Assembly: GCF_033097485.1 (NCBI RefSeq)
Contig: NZ_AP028634.1
Span: 1,045,126-1,109,125 of the forward strand
Length of the DNA stretch: 64,000 bases
Source: Pyrofollis japonicus
Lineage (GTDB): Archaea; Thermoproteota; Thermoprotei_A; Sulfolobales; Pyrodictiaceae
Direction: 5' to 3'
Numbering within the stretch: the stretch's first letter is position 1; each line of letters begins with the position of its first letter. Positions 53,634 through 62,551 of this stretch are shown piece after piece. Below the pieces are notes generated by a model. That model did not search any database and was not told the origin of the DNA. It was given only the letters and a program-made list of their open reading frames with translations. Both the position numbers and the translations under genes were made by a program.

Positions 53634-55142
53634 CTATACGTGTTTAGGTATAGTCTCAACTATTTCGCGTAGGCCCTCAATGATTGTCCTTGCTTCTTGG
53701 CGCCCGATTACGAGTGGGCCATGGTGTGGCGCCAATACCTCGATGTCTAGCCTGCTGACCTCGTTTATCCATGCCCGGAGCTTGCTGGGGCTTGCAACGT
53801 GTCTGAGGTAGGGTGCTACAAGCTTCAAGTACTCTTCTACATCGCTTACATATGGCTCCCAGAGGCCTGGAGGCGTTATTGCTCCTAGGCTTGTTCCTGT
53901 AAATAGGGTCTTCGAGACGGGGTCGTAGAGCGAAATATTGTGGGGCTGGAGGCCAGCACCTGGCACTACGAGAAGCCTTATACGCCCAAAGGCCTCCTCG
54001 TGGACCTCTAGTCGCACTCTCTTCACGTTGGGGCCTATGTGTGATATGGCTGAGTTGAGTATGCTCGATTGGTACGGAGTAGCGTAGACATATGCTCTCG
54101 GGTTCTTTCGGAGAAACATGTCTATACCGGCCACGATGTCTGCCTCTATGTGTGTTAGTGCTACGTGCTTTACCTTGTCAATGCCCTCTGTGACTTCCTC
54201 TATGTTGAGTATATGTCTCTCCTCAAGGCCTGATGGATTGACTATGACGGCCTCTTTTCCATCGAACACCATGAAGGTGTTGGATAAGAGGCCTCCACAA
54301 GCAGCGCAGCCCTTTACAGAGGCCCAGTACACTCTATGAGAGCCGCTGCTAGCTATCTCTAGGGGTGCGTAGATTACTGATTCTCTTCCACCGTAGAGAG
54401 CCCACGCCTTTACAGTGACCCTGCGCGCTAGGGGGAGGTTTGCGTAGAGAACATCGTCTCCACTGAGTCTCTGGCCAGGCAGCTCGGCGTAGAGTCCGGT
54501 GATCTTGTTGCCTCTTATCACGGCTCGTAGCGTGAAAGGCTCTCTCTCGTCAAGCGACTCGACCTCAACGAGGTAGTGGTCGGGGCCAAGGGCCGATATG
54601 ACTCGTAGGGCGGATTCGAGGGTAATGTTGAATACGGGGACGAATGCATCGTAGTAGACAAGCGTTGTGAGTACTGGAGGTTCCTTCTCGAGTGCGGCGA
54701 GCTTATTGTCTTCCTCGTTCACCTCAACCGAGGGATATGCGGATTCGATTCTCCTCCTGATTATGTCTGCTAGTTCGGAGCCAAAAGTATCTATTATCCT
54801 GGCTACTCTTCCCACGCCCTCACATACAACCGTTATCAGTGTTTGTAGTCCTTGCTGCACGGCGCTTATCTGGACAACCATCATGTCAGTATCGCTGCGA
54901 AATATGGCGGCAATCGATGAGGGGGTCTCAAAGACATCCATTACAAGCCTTACTTTCTCCGTGCCCCGGCGCCCCTTCGGAACGATTACTGCGATGTAGT
55001 TGCTTCCCATTTCGTCAACAACGGATATTCTACGGATTATGTCTGTTACTGAGCCTATTAGTCTTCTTGCCTCGGTAGGGCTGAGTGAGACAAGGAACTG
55101 TTTCCTCAAGACTACAACTTTCCCCGTATCTTCGTTTTCCAC
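53634..55142 (-). CDS. MBL-fold protein, flavodiiron ODP-like, with N-terminal extra domain
   Basis: 502 residues, GTG start. The first about 165 residues are unfamiliar. Residues about 260-490 resemble the oxygen-reducing diiron/protein (ODP) domain of flavodiiron proteins: THIEADIVAG (about residue 329, HxExD), LVVPGAGLQPH with a late His, and APHHGPL near the end. The usual ligand Asp in the FTGD-type position is replaced (LFTGTSLGAI), and there is no flavodoxin domain. Could be a redox or sensing module rather than an O2 reductase. Confidence 0.8.
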   Translation of the reverse strand: MENEDTGKVVVLRKQFLVSLSPTEARRLIGSVTDIIRRISVVDEMGSNYIAVIVPKGRRGTEKVRLVMDVFETPSSIAAIFRSDTDMMVVQISAVQQGLQTLITVVCEGVGRVARIIDTFGSELADIIRRRIESAYPSVEVNEEDNKLAALEKEPPVLTTLVYYDAFVPVFNITLESALRVISALGPDHYLVEVESLDEREPFTLRAVIRGNKITGLYAELPGQRLSGDDVLYANLPLARRVTVKAWALYGGRESVIYAPLEIASSGSHRVYWASVKGCAACGGLLSNTFMVFDGKEAVIVNPSGLEERHILNIEEVTEGIDKVKHVALTHIEADIVAGIDMFLRKNPRAYVYATPYQSSILNSAISHIGPNVKRVRLEVHEEAFGRIRLLVVPGAGLQPHNISLYDPVSKTLFTGTSLGAITPPGLWEPYVSDVEEYLKLVAPYLRHVASPSKLRAWINEVSRLDIEVLAPHHGPLVIGRQEARTIIEGLREIVETIPKHV

Positions 55143-55285
55143 GGGGGAGTAACAATTTTATACGTTATTGAGGCCGTGCATTCGGTGTCATCTATTTTCC
55201 CACGCGGCATCGTCTTTTGAAAGCCATACTGTTTAATAATCCTATATGGGCTCGGTATCCCTGGGATATTTGAGGGGATAGAGGT

Positions 55286-55858
55286 TTGGGTTATAGCATC
55301 AAAGATCTTGCATGGCTCGTAGGCAAGCTCAGAGACGAGGGAATTCGCGGAGTAATAATTGGCAGCACTGTTATAGACCTCGAGCTACGGCGCAAAGAGT
55401 TCGAAGACGATATTGACATCTTTGCTCTCGAGCCTAGCCCCCTCATCGAGGAGGACACTTATCGTGAAATAGCATATAGGAACGAGTGGCAGATGAGCTA
55501 CACGGCTCTCGGCACACCAAAGTTCGTCGTAAGGCTTCCAAGCGGGGAGGAAGTCATAGTCGAGTTCTACGAGAACATACACGACTTTTACATACCATTA
55601 GAGATCATAGAGAATGCTCCAAAGAAGACAATAAGCGGCGTAGAAGTCAGGCTCATAAGGCCAGAGGACTACATCGTGCTCAAGGCAAAAGCTGCCAGGG
55701 ATCCCGACATAGAGGATCTAAGGATAGTCAGGGAGTATATTGACGCCGGGAGGCTCAGAATAGACGAACGCATCATAAAGAGGGATCTAGAACTCCTCCC
55801 AGAGGAGGATCGACGACTCGCTATAAGCAAGCTTCGCGGCCTCGGCTTCCGCGTCTAA
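55286..55858 (+). CDS. Nucleotidyltransferase-fold protein
   Basis: 190 residues, TTG start. VIIGSTVIDLELRRKEFEDD followed by IDIF gives the GS(x)nDxD pattern of pol-beta-type nucleotidyltransferases, with a downstream conserved region VRLIRPEDYIVLKAKAARD like COG2413-type archaeal members. C-terminal helices end RLAISKLRGLGFRV. Could transfer AMP or nucleotides to a protein or small molecule. No HEPN partner gene is adjacent. GTTTAATAATCC TATA is about 55 bases upstream. Confidence 0.85.
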   Translation: MGYSIKDLAWLVGKLRDEGIRGVIIGSTVIDLELRRKEFEDDIDIFALEPSPLIEEDTYREIAYRNEWQMSYTALGTPKFVVRLPSGEEVIVEFYENIHDFYIPLEIIENAPKKTISGVEVRLIRPEDYIVLKAKAARDPDIEDLRIVREYIDAGRLRIDERIIKRDLELLPEEDRRLAISKLRGLGFRV

Positions 55859-55947
55859 ACCCCTCTTTATCCGGGAAATACTTCCCCGTGCTCGGGGCAC
55901 TAGTGATTAGTATTGCTCCGAAGAGTATACCTCGTGGTGTACGAGTT

Positions 55948-56946
55948 ATGGCAGGTAACAGCTTCTACGAGTACTACTTGTCCTGGGCTAATCCGGCCCG
56001 CAGAGCATATAGCACGGGTCTATCGCTGAGCCTTCCGGCAGCCTATTCCTCGAGCCAGGTAATAGTTGTCTGCGGAATGGGTGGGAGCGGAGCAGCCGGC
56101 GACTACCTTGCCTCCATCTCTGCACGGTACGGCGGCACCCCAGTAATCGCGCTCAAGGAGGCTGATCCTCCTAGCTGGGTGTCGAGAGGAGCCCTTGTCT
56201 ATGCTGTAAGCTTCTCAGGTAATACGCGGGAAACGCTGAACTGTGCCCGCAGGAGCTACGAGCTAGGAGCCCATGTAGTGGCAGTGACCACGGGGGGAAG
56301 ACTAGCAGCATGGGCCCGGGAGCGCAGCCTCCCGGTAGCAGTTGTTGAACAAGCTCCTGCCCCGCGCGCTGGCTGGCCCCAGCTCTTCTACACACTGCTC
56401 GGAAGCCTCATCGGGAACGGGTTCCTCAACGTCCCGGGAACAGATGTAGAGGACTCACTAAGGCTCCTCGGAGAAAAAGAGGCCGCCGAGAAACGCGCAG
56501 AGGAGCTGGCATCATGGCTACACGAGGCTAAGGAGAACAGGGTGGTACTTGCTCCAGCCCCGTACTACCCAGTAGCGGTGAGGATTCGCAGCGAACTAGC
56601 AGAAAACGCGAAGACCGCCAGCGATGCCTCGCAAGTACCGGAGTCAGGGCACAATATACTCGAGGGATGGGCTAGCGAGGGCCGCTACCACTTCCTCGTC
56701 GTAGACCCCGGCGAGGAGCCTTGGAGCAAGCTACTAGAGGAATTCGTTGCCCTCGCGAGGCCAGCCGACTTCCACGTAGAGAAGCTACTAGGAGACAACA
56801 TGGTCTCGAAGATGGTCTGGGGCACCTGGCTAGCCGGGCTGTCCTCGGTGAAGCTGGCAGCAATGAAGGGTGTTGACGCAGAGAAGCTCTCAGCTATCAA
56901 GATGTTCCGCCGAGTAGTGGAGGAGACCACAGAGTGGGGAGCATAG
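55948..56946 (+). CDS. Bifunctional phosphoglucose/phosphomannose isomerase
   Basis: Interconverts glucose-6-P or mannose-6-P with fructose-6-P. SIS-fold: VCGMGGSGAAGDYLA, VSFSGNTRETLNCARR, and the catalytic-end ENAKTASDASQVPESGHN with Glu and His, as in Aeropyrum-type PGI/PMI. 332 residues from ATG 55948; a GTG 60 bases earlier would add hydrophobic residues unlike the family. Confidence 0.94.
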   Translation: MAGNSFYEYYLSWANPARRAYSTGLSLSLPAAYSSSQVIVVCGMGGSGAAGDYLASISARYGGTPVIALKEADPPSWVSRGALVYAVSFSGNTRETLNCARRSYELGAHVVAVTTGGRLAAWARERSLPVAVVEQAPAPRAGWPQLFYTLLGSLIGNGFLNVPGTDVEDSLRLLGEKEAAEKRAEELASWLHEAKENRVVLAPAPYYPVAVRIRSELAENAKTASDASQVPESGHNILEGWASEGRYHFLVVDPGEEPWSKLLEEFVALARPADFHVEKLLGDNMVSKMVWGTWLAGLSSVKLAAMKGVDAEKLSAIKMFRRVVEETTEWGA

Positions 56947-57044
56947 GGCCAGGGGCTTCTCAATAAATTCTTCGAAGGCGAGAAAAGGGGGCAATACTTA
57001 ATAAAGCAGTTAGGCCCACCAATCGCCTTCGGAGGAGGAGAAGA

Positions 57045-57296
57045 ATGCCCAGCGAATACCTCTCCAAGGTAAAGGACCTAATAAAGCCGAAGCTAGAGGA
57101 GAAGGGCCTCAAGGCACTCCTAGTAGGCTCGACGCTCAAGCTAGTCAAGGACGGAGACACTGTTATGAATATTAGCGACAAAGGCGAAATAGTTGAGCTA
57201 AGCTTCAAGGGCAAAAAGTACACCTACGACAAGTGGTACACGAAGCCAGAGCACCTAGCTAAAACGATAACAGTTACGCTAGACGCCCAGCTCTAA
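57045..57296 (+). CDS. Small hypothetical protein
   Basis: 83 residues, ATG with a very strong GGAGGAGGAG ribosome site. ACTTAATAAAG TATA lies about 45 bases upstream. Helix (SKVKDLIKPKLEEKG) then strands (ALLVGSTLKLV, IVELSFKGKKYTYDKW). Lysine-rich. No family recognised; strong start signals support translation. Confidence 0.75.
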   Translation: MPSEYLSKVKDLIKPKLEEKGLKALLVGSTLKLVKDGDTVMNISDKGEIVELSFKGKKYTYDKWYTKPEHLAKTITVTLDAQL

Positions 57297-57486
57297 GACA
57301 AAAGACAAAGGTATGGCGCTAATAGACAAGCCTACAAAAATTTTTACACAAGGAAGCACACAATGCAGTATTTTCACGCTTCTCTCATTATCCTTGCCAT
57401 TCCTCTTCTGGTTATATGATTAGGGGGCTGGAGTTCAACGATAGAATATATTGTGGCTAGAACACATCGTAGGAGCAGGGAGTATT

Positions 57487-58422
57487 ATGTCGCTACCACC
57501 GACACTGTTCCTCCAAAGCGGTCTCGGGGCAGGAATATACGTGGTTGATGCCACGCCGCAGATGCTTGATATAGACTTCATAAAGACCTATCTAGTCGCG
57601 GACAATACTGCATGTGCGCTCATAGACTCCGGGCCGAGTAACGCGGCAAGTCATGTCGCAGAGACTCTGACAAGGCTTTGCAAAAACCAGGAGACAATAT
57701 ACATAGTTCTAACCCATATACACTTGGACCACGGCGGAGGAGTAGCCCTAGTAGCAGAGCACCTAGCCCAGCAAGGCTACCGAGTAGAGACACTTGTGCA
57801 CCCACGTGGCGAGAAACATCTCCGAGACCCCTCAAAGCTTTGGCAGGCATCGAGACAAGTACTTGGCGAAAGGGCATACGAGTTCGGAGAACCAGTCCCC
57901 TACTCGCTGAGCGGGCTACGCCCAACCAGTGACGGCGAGAAACTATGCCTTGGCAACACAGTTCTCGAAATAATCCATACACCGGGCCACGCGAGTCACC
58001 ACCAGAGCATAGTGCTAGGGCTCCCAGAAGGCACCATAGTCTTCACGGGAGACTCGGCAGGAGTATATGACCCCTTGACAAGCGGACTAGCGCCAACAAC
58101 GCCGCCACCCTTCCGCCTGGAACCCTTCCTTCAAAGCCTAAAGAAAATGAAAGCCTACGACCCGGAATGGATAGCGCCAACACACCTAGGCCCTGGTCCT
58201 GGAAACCTGCTAGAGAAGCACGAGGAGCAAGTAAAGCTCTGGGTGGACATAGTTAGCGAGAACCCCGGGCTAAGCACGGAGCAATTACTGGAAAAGATAC
58301 TAGAGAGGGACGAGCTGTCAAGAAAGCTATACACAGGCCTCGGCTGGAGCAAGCAAATCCAAGGCGTACTGGTTGACAGCATAGAGGGTATAAAAGCCTA
58401 CATAGAGCAAGCAAAGAGGTAG
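57487..58422 (+). CDS. MBL-fold metallohydrolase
   Basis: 311 residues from ATG 57487, with GGGAG five bases before; a frame to 57451 adds 12 residues. LTHIHLDHGGGVALVAEHL has the HxHxDH zinc motif, HTPGHASHH the next His, FTGDSAGVYD the bridging Asp, APTHLGPG the last His. All ligands are present, so it is an active hydrolase. Likely a glyoxalase II-like or general thioesterase/phosphodiesterase; substrate unknown. Confidence 0.92.
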   Translation: MSLPPTLFLQSGLGAGIYVVDATPQMLDIDFIKTYLVADNTACALIDSGPSNAASHVAETLTRLCKNQETIYIVLTHIHLDHGGGVALVAEHLAQQGYRVETLVHPRGEKHLRDPSKLWQASRQVLGERAYEFGEPVPYSLSGLRPTSDGEKLCLGNTVLEIIHTPGHASHHQSIVLGLPEGTIVFTGDSAGVYDPLTSGLAPTTPPPFRLEPFLQSLKKMKAYDPEWIAPTHLGPGPGNLLEKHEEQVKLWVDIVSENPGLSTEQLLEKILERDELSRKLYTGLGWSKQIQGVLVDSIEGIKAYIEQAKR

Positions 58423-58556
58423 CAAGCATATTTTACTTGATTATGTCTAGAGGCTCGTTTTGGCAACCTAATACCTTAGCGGGAGCTCGTACTTTTGCTA
58501 GGAGCGTATTGTATGCTCGGAACAAGAAGCTGGAAAAGAAAAACGTATGCGCCTTC

Positions 58557-60107
58557 TCATTGTGTTGCCGGGCTAGCCTTTTTGGCTATCTTTATCTTCG
58601 CGCCTAGTTCTTGTTCCAGCTTCTTCCACTCCTTGATGTTGTAGATGCAGCCTGGATCCGGTGCGAGCGGGTCTCCGAAGTAGGCGTAGGCCCTGGCGCG
58701 GCAGCCGCCGCAGATGTACTTGTATGGGCATTTGCCGCAGAATCCTTTCAGCAGCTCGCGGTTCCGTAGTGCCTTGAAGAGGGGCGCTGTTTCCCATATC
58801 TCGCGGAAGCTCTTTTCACGCACGTTGCCGACCTTGATTGGCAGGAAGACGCATGGTGCTACGTCTCCGTTTGGCTGTATTGCTGCATATATTCTCCCGG
58901 CGCCACAGCCTCCAACGAACTCGGCTACGGCTTTCACAATTGGGTCGTTTCCTACGTAGAAGTGTGTGGGAGCCACGTCCTTTCCTCCGCTGAGCTGGAG
59001 TGCTACGCGGCCGTACTGGGGCGCAGTGCTGACTATCTGTATTTTCCTCTTCTGCATTTCTTTGTAGATATGCCTTAGAAATTCCTCGCGCTCCATGGGG
59101 TCTAGGTCTAGCCACATGTTCTCCTTTCCACGACCCACTGGCACGAAGTTGAAGAATACGACGCGCTCAACGCCTATGCTCTCTGCGAGATCAAGAAGGT
59201 CATCCACCTCGTCTATGTTGGCCTTCGTAACCGTTACTGCCATGGCGTGGCTCACGCCAAGCTTAACCGCGTTCTCAAGAGCCTTTACCGCTCTCTGCCA
59301 TGCACCCGGGACGCCGCGGAACCAGTCATGCTTCTTCGGGTTAGCACTGTCAACCGAGACCTCTACGTAGCGTAGCCCGAGCTTGACGGCCTTCTCTAGC
59401 TTCTCTATATCTGCGAACATCCACCCATTAGTCGCCACAGCCGCATAGATGCCCCGTCTACCGAGCTCGTGGACTATCTGGTAGAAGTGGGGATGAATAG
59501 TTGGCTCTCCGCCGCTGAGTGCTACGGCAGCGACGCCAGCACGGTCAAGATCCTCGACAAGCCGTATCTTCTCTTCAAGCGTAAGCTCGTCTGGTAGCGG
59601 GTGATCGGCTCTCTGGTAGCAGTGCTTACACCTAAGGTTACACATGTTAGTGAAGTTCCACACTATGAGGAATGGCGCCGGCATTTTCTGCGGAACAGTT
59701 ACCCCGTAGAGAGCTAGGCCCTCGAATACGAGCGATATGCCGCGCCTCAAAGCGGGGTCACGGAGAGCCTGCCTCGCCTCCTCGATGTCCCCGTGTAGCA
59801 TCTTTACTCCTATCTCAACTATCTTGTTGATTATCGCTGAGATGAAGCGCGCGGTCACAGGGCACGAGTAGACGTTCTGGCCAGCGAACTTGGTAAGCGC
59901 GTGATAGAGTAGTGTTGCGTTGACCTCGCCCCGATCCTCGTGTATACAGTCGGCTCGCTTAACTGCTAGGCGTAGAATAGACCTTGTAACGGGGTTGTTG
60001 AACATGATCCTGATAGCTGCTAGGTACGACCCTATGCCGCCCCTCTTGGCCTCCTTTAACACTTTTTCCTCTAGTTCGTCCGATACGTGTTCTCCAAGAC
60101 TACTCAT
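58557..60107 (-). CDS. Radical SAM protein with SPASM domain
   Basis: 516 residues. C156-x3-C160-x2-C163 (TNMCNLRCKHCY) is the radical SAM cluster. LSGGEPTIHPHF gives the SAM-binding GGE. C-terminal SPASM: GGCGAGRIYAAIQPNGDVAPC, then GFCGKCPYKYICGGC and PGC, for auxiliary clusters. The first about 140 residues are an extra helical region. Members modify peptides, or make heme d1 and heme (NirJ/AhbC/AhbD); this one is too long for AhbC/D. ATG, with its ribosome site over the upstream gene's stop, nine bases apart: an operon. Confidence 0.9.
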   Translation of the reverse strand: MSSLGEHVSDELEEKVLKEAKRGGIGSYLAAIRIMFNNPVTRSILRLAVKRADCIHEDRGEVNATLLYHALTKFAGQNVYSCPVTARFISAIINKIVEIGVKMLHGDIEEARQALRDPALRRGISLVFEGLALYGVTVPQKMPAPFLIVWNFTNMCNLRCKHCYQRADHPLPDELTLEEKIRLVEDLDRAGVAAVALSGGEPTIHPHFYQIVHELGRRGIYAAVATNGWMFADIEKLEKAVKLGLRYVEVSVDSANPKKHDWFRGVPGAWQRAVKALENAVKLGVSHAMAVTVTKANIDEVDDLLDLAESIGVERVVFFNFVPVGRGKENMWLDLDPMEREEFLRHIYKEMQKRKIQIVSTAPQYGRVALQLSGGKDVAPTHFYVGNDPIVKAVAEFVGGCGAGRIYAAIQPNGDVAPCVFLPIKVGNVREKSFREIWETAPLFKALRNRELLKGFCGKCPYKYICGGCRARAYAYFGDPLAPDPGCIYNIKEWKKLEQELGAKIKIAKKASPATQ

Positions 60108-60116
60108 ACCTATGTC

Positions 60117-61541
60117 TCACCTCTTCCACTTGAGCGGGTGCACGACGAAGTCTTTCACCATTGAGAAAAACTCCCTGCCTAGGACGCCTACGAGATCCTT
60201 TAATCTGCCAGCCCTTAGCTCACGCCATACGAAGGCGGGGCGCAGGTAGAAGCGTCGGTACGCGTACTTGATCATTGACTGGAGCTGCTGCCTAGTAAAG
60301 TGGAAGCCCCTCATAACTGCGCGCACGGTCGTATAGTGCTCCCAGTTAGTGTCCTCTATCAGGTTGTACTTCTTCGCGTACTGGTAGAGCGGTGTACCGG
60401 GATAAGGCGTGAGGGCGGTGAACTGTGCGTAGTCGGGGTCAATCTTTATAGCGAACTCCACGGTCTTCTTCATATCGTCAATGGTTTCCCAGGGGAACCC
60501 GAGTATGAATGAGGCCGTGGCGAAGCCGCCGAGTTCCTTCTTCCACTGGAAGACCCTCTCAACCTGCTCTATTGTTATCTTCTTCCCTATGCGGTTCAGC
60601 GTCTCCTGGCTAGCAGACTCAACGCCAAAGTAGAGCGCTACGCAGCCATTATCGTAGAGGAACTTCATGTACTCCTTCGTCATGTGGTCGACTCGCGAGC
60701 CGCATGCGAACGTGAGGTCGAGGCCCCTCTTCTTGAACTCCGCGACCAGGTCTGTCATGAACTTCCTTCCAACACCTATATCGTCGTCTGCAAACACGAC
60801 GTGCTTCGCCTTATACTTGTACACTGCCTCCTCTATCTCGTCGGCGACTCTTATCGCAGAGCGGATGCGCACTCTTCTTCCGAAGAAGTAGCTTGTAGAA
60901 CAGTACATGCAGCCGTAGGGGCAGCCGCGGCTAGCCATGACGTGGATTATCCTTATCGGTTTACCGAACAACGTGTACTTGTCCATGGGGAGCAGGTGGC
61001 GCGCAGGCCAAGGAAGCTCGTCGAGGTCGGGCGGAGGCCTCTCAGGTGTTAGCACTATTTTCTCGCTTCTTTTCGACTTGAAGGCAATTCCGCGTACCTT
61101 TTTCAAACGCTCTTCGTCGAACCCGTACCTCTCAAGAACATCTATTAGTTCGGCTGCTGTGTACTCGCCCTCGCCTCGTACAACTATGTCTGCACCGTTC
61201 TCCAGTGCTTCCTTGAACATGAATGTGGGGTGTATGCCTCCAACAATAACCGGTACATCTGGAAGCTCTTCTCGTACGAGCTTTATTGCACGATAGCCGC
61301 GGGGAGCCGTGGGGGTTATCAGTGAGAAGCCTATGATGTCCGGCTTCCACGACTTTACCTCGCTTAGCCACTGCTCAGTACTCATCTCAAGAGTAGGCGT
61401 GTCGATTATCTTTACCTTGTGCCCTGCTCGTTCGAGCACAGCAGCTATGTATGCTAGACCCAGCGGGGGAGCCTTCATTCCCGTTATCTTGTATATCTCG
61501 AGCGTATGTATGTCGGGGGGAAGCGTAAGGAGTACGCGCAA
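60117..61541 (-). CDS. B12-binding-domain radical SAM protein
   Basis: About 475 residues. N-terminal Rossmann B12-binding domain (LRVLLTLPPDIHTLEI, MKAPPLGLAYIAAVLERAGH, PVIVGGIHPTF). Then the cluster motif MASRGCPYGCMYCSTSYFFG (CxxxCxxC), GVESASQETLNRIGK and ALTPYPGTPLY. The same broad class contains HpnJ-, BchE- and GrsA/B-type enzymes that methylate or ring-close unactivated carbons; archaeal tetraether ring synthesis is one candidate role. TTG 61541 (LRVLL) is preferred; a frame to 61604 adds 21 residues. Confidence 0.88.
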   Translation of the reverse strand: MRVLLTLPPDIHTLEIYKITGMKAPPLGLAYIAAVLERAGHKVKIIDTPTLEMSTEQWLSEVKSWKPDIIGFSLITPTAPRGYRAIKLVREELPDVPVIVGGIHPTFMFKEALENGADIVVRGEGEYTAAELIDVLERYGFDEERLKKVRGIAFKSKRSEKIVLTPERPPPDLDELPWPARHLLPMDKYTLFGKPIRIIHVMASRGCPYGCMYCSTSYFFGRRVRIRSAIRVADEIEEAVYKYKAKHVVFADDDIGVGRKFMTDLVAEFKKRGLDLTFACGSRVDHMTKEYMKFLYDNGCVALYFGVESASQETLNRIGKKITIEQVERVFQWKKELGGFATASFILGFPWETIDDMKKTVEFAIKIDPDYAQFTALTPYPGTPLYQYAKKYNLIEDTNWEHYTTVRAVMRGFHFTRQQLQSMIKYAYRRFYLRPAFVWRELRAGRLKDLVGVLGREFFSMVKDFVVHPLKWKR

Positions 61542-61658
61542 GTCTATACCCGAGAAGAATATTGACCCCGGGGTTAGTATTAGGGTAACTTGTACATGAA
61601 GCAATGTTTTGCCGTGATTAGACAGGTAGATAAGGACGGGCAGAATCCGGGAGCGGAG

Positions 61659-62345
61659 TCACCGCTCTTCTTTATTCGACTCGATATATATTTTCTTTGC
61701 GAGAGGTGATACACGCAGAAGTTCGTCCAGACTCCGAGGCACATAGGGTAAGATCATTCTTAGCAACGGAGCCTCCCTGTTAAGTAGGTCAAGGACTGCT
61801 GAGAGCATGTTGAGAAGAGATTTACTTGTTTCACGGAAATCGTAAACAGCCTTGCCGCTCATTTCTAGCATTGAGGACAAGAAGCTTGGCCTCGTCCGGG
61901 AGAGGAGCCCAACAATGTAAGACGCGCTTAGCATTATTGACGCGTGACCAAGCCTTCCTTGCAGGTAGATGTACAGGGAGTTGCAGTTTGGTACTTCGTA
62001 GCATCGATCCCCGAGAGTAAGACAGTCTATCTTGTCAACGGGGACCATTGTGATTGCATCGTGGTAGGCGATGCCGTGCTCTACCCGGGGCCGGATGACA
62101 AATATGGTATCATGGTAGTGGTAGATTATTTGTCCTCCCTGTATGCTTCTCTGTTTTGCAGCTCTCCATATCCTGCGGATACTGTACTCGCTCAGCCCTC
62201 TACTCCTTAGAAATGTCGTTGTGAAAACCGGTGCATCAATACACCTAAGCGAATGCATTGATGCGCATAGCTTGGAGATATCCCTAAGCCCTAGAAGGAC
62301 GGCCTCAAAGAGCCTTATGAGGTCTCTTTGTAGCCTATCTTGCAC
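61659..62345 (-). CDS. Hypothetical protein
   Basis: 228 residues, GTG start. Helical N-terminus with five cysteines, then a mixed middle (QGGQIIYHYHDTIFVIRPRVEHGIAYHD) and Leu-rich helices with no TM signature. Not recognised. About 55 bases before the B12 radical SAM gene on the same strand, so possibly co-transcribed with it. Confidence 0.68.
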   Translation of the reverse strand: MQDRLQRDLIRLFEAVLLGLRDISKLCASMHSLRCIDAPVFTTTFLRSRGLSEYSIRRIWRAAKQRSIQGGQIIYHYHDTIFVIRPRVEHGIAYHDAITMVPVDKIDCLTLGDRCYEVPNCNSLYIYLQGRLGHASIMLSASYIVGLLSRTRPSFLSSMLEMSGKAVYDFRETSKSLLNMLSAVLDLLNREAPLLRMILPYVPRSLDELLRVSPLAKKIYIESNKEER

Positions 62346-62551
62346 TCTGCTCGTCCTCCCCTCCTTCCCTAAGGAATAGGATAATTATAGTGCTCTCTAG
62401 GGGTCTGGGTATAGGATTATCTCCAATTATATGGCTATTTTCTTTTCCTCGGCCAGGTGTCCGCTCATCATCTAGACTAGTCAGCGGAGGTGCATACAAG
62501 TCCTCACTGGTTTCACTTGATCCACAAAAATGGCACGCTGCTACAAGGGCC

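Noticed and set aside
62425-62475. Minus-strand ATGATGA with CCGA twelve bases on, in the gap before the DHH gene
   Set aside because: Only half of a C/D sRNA; no C' or final CTGA is found.
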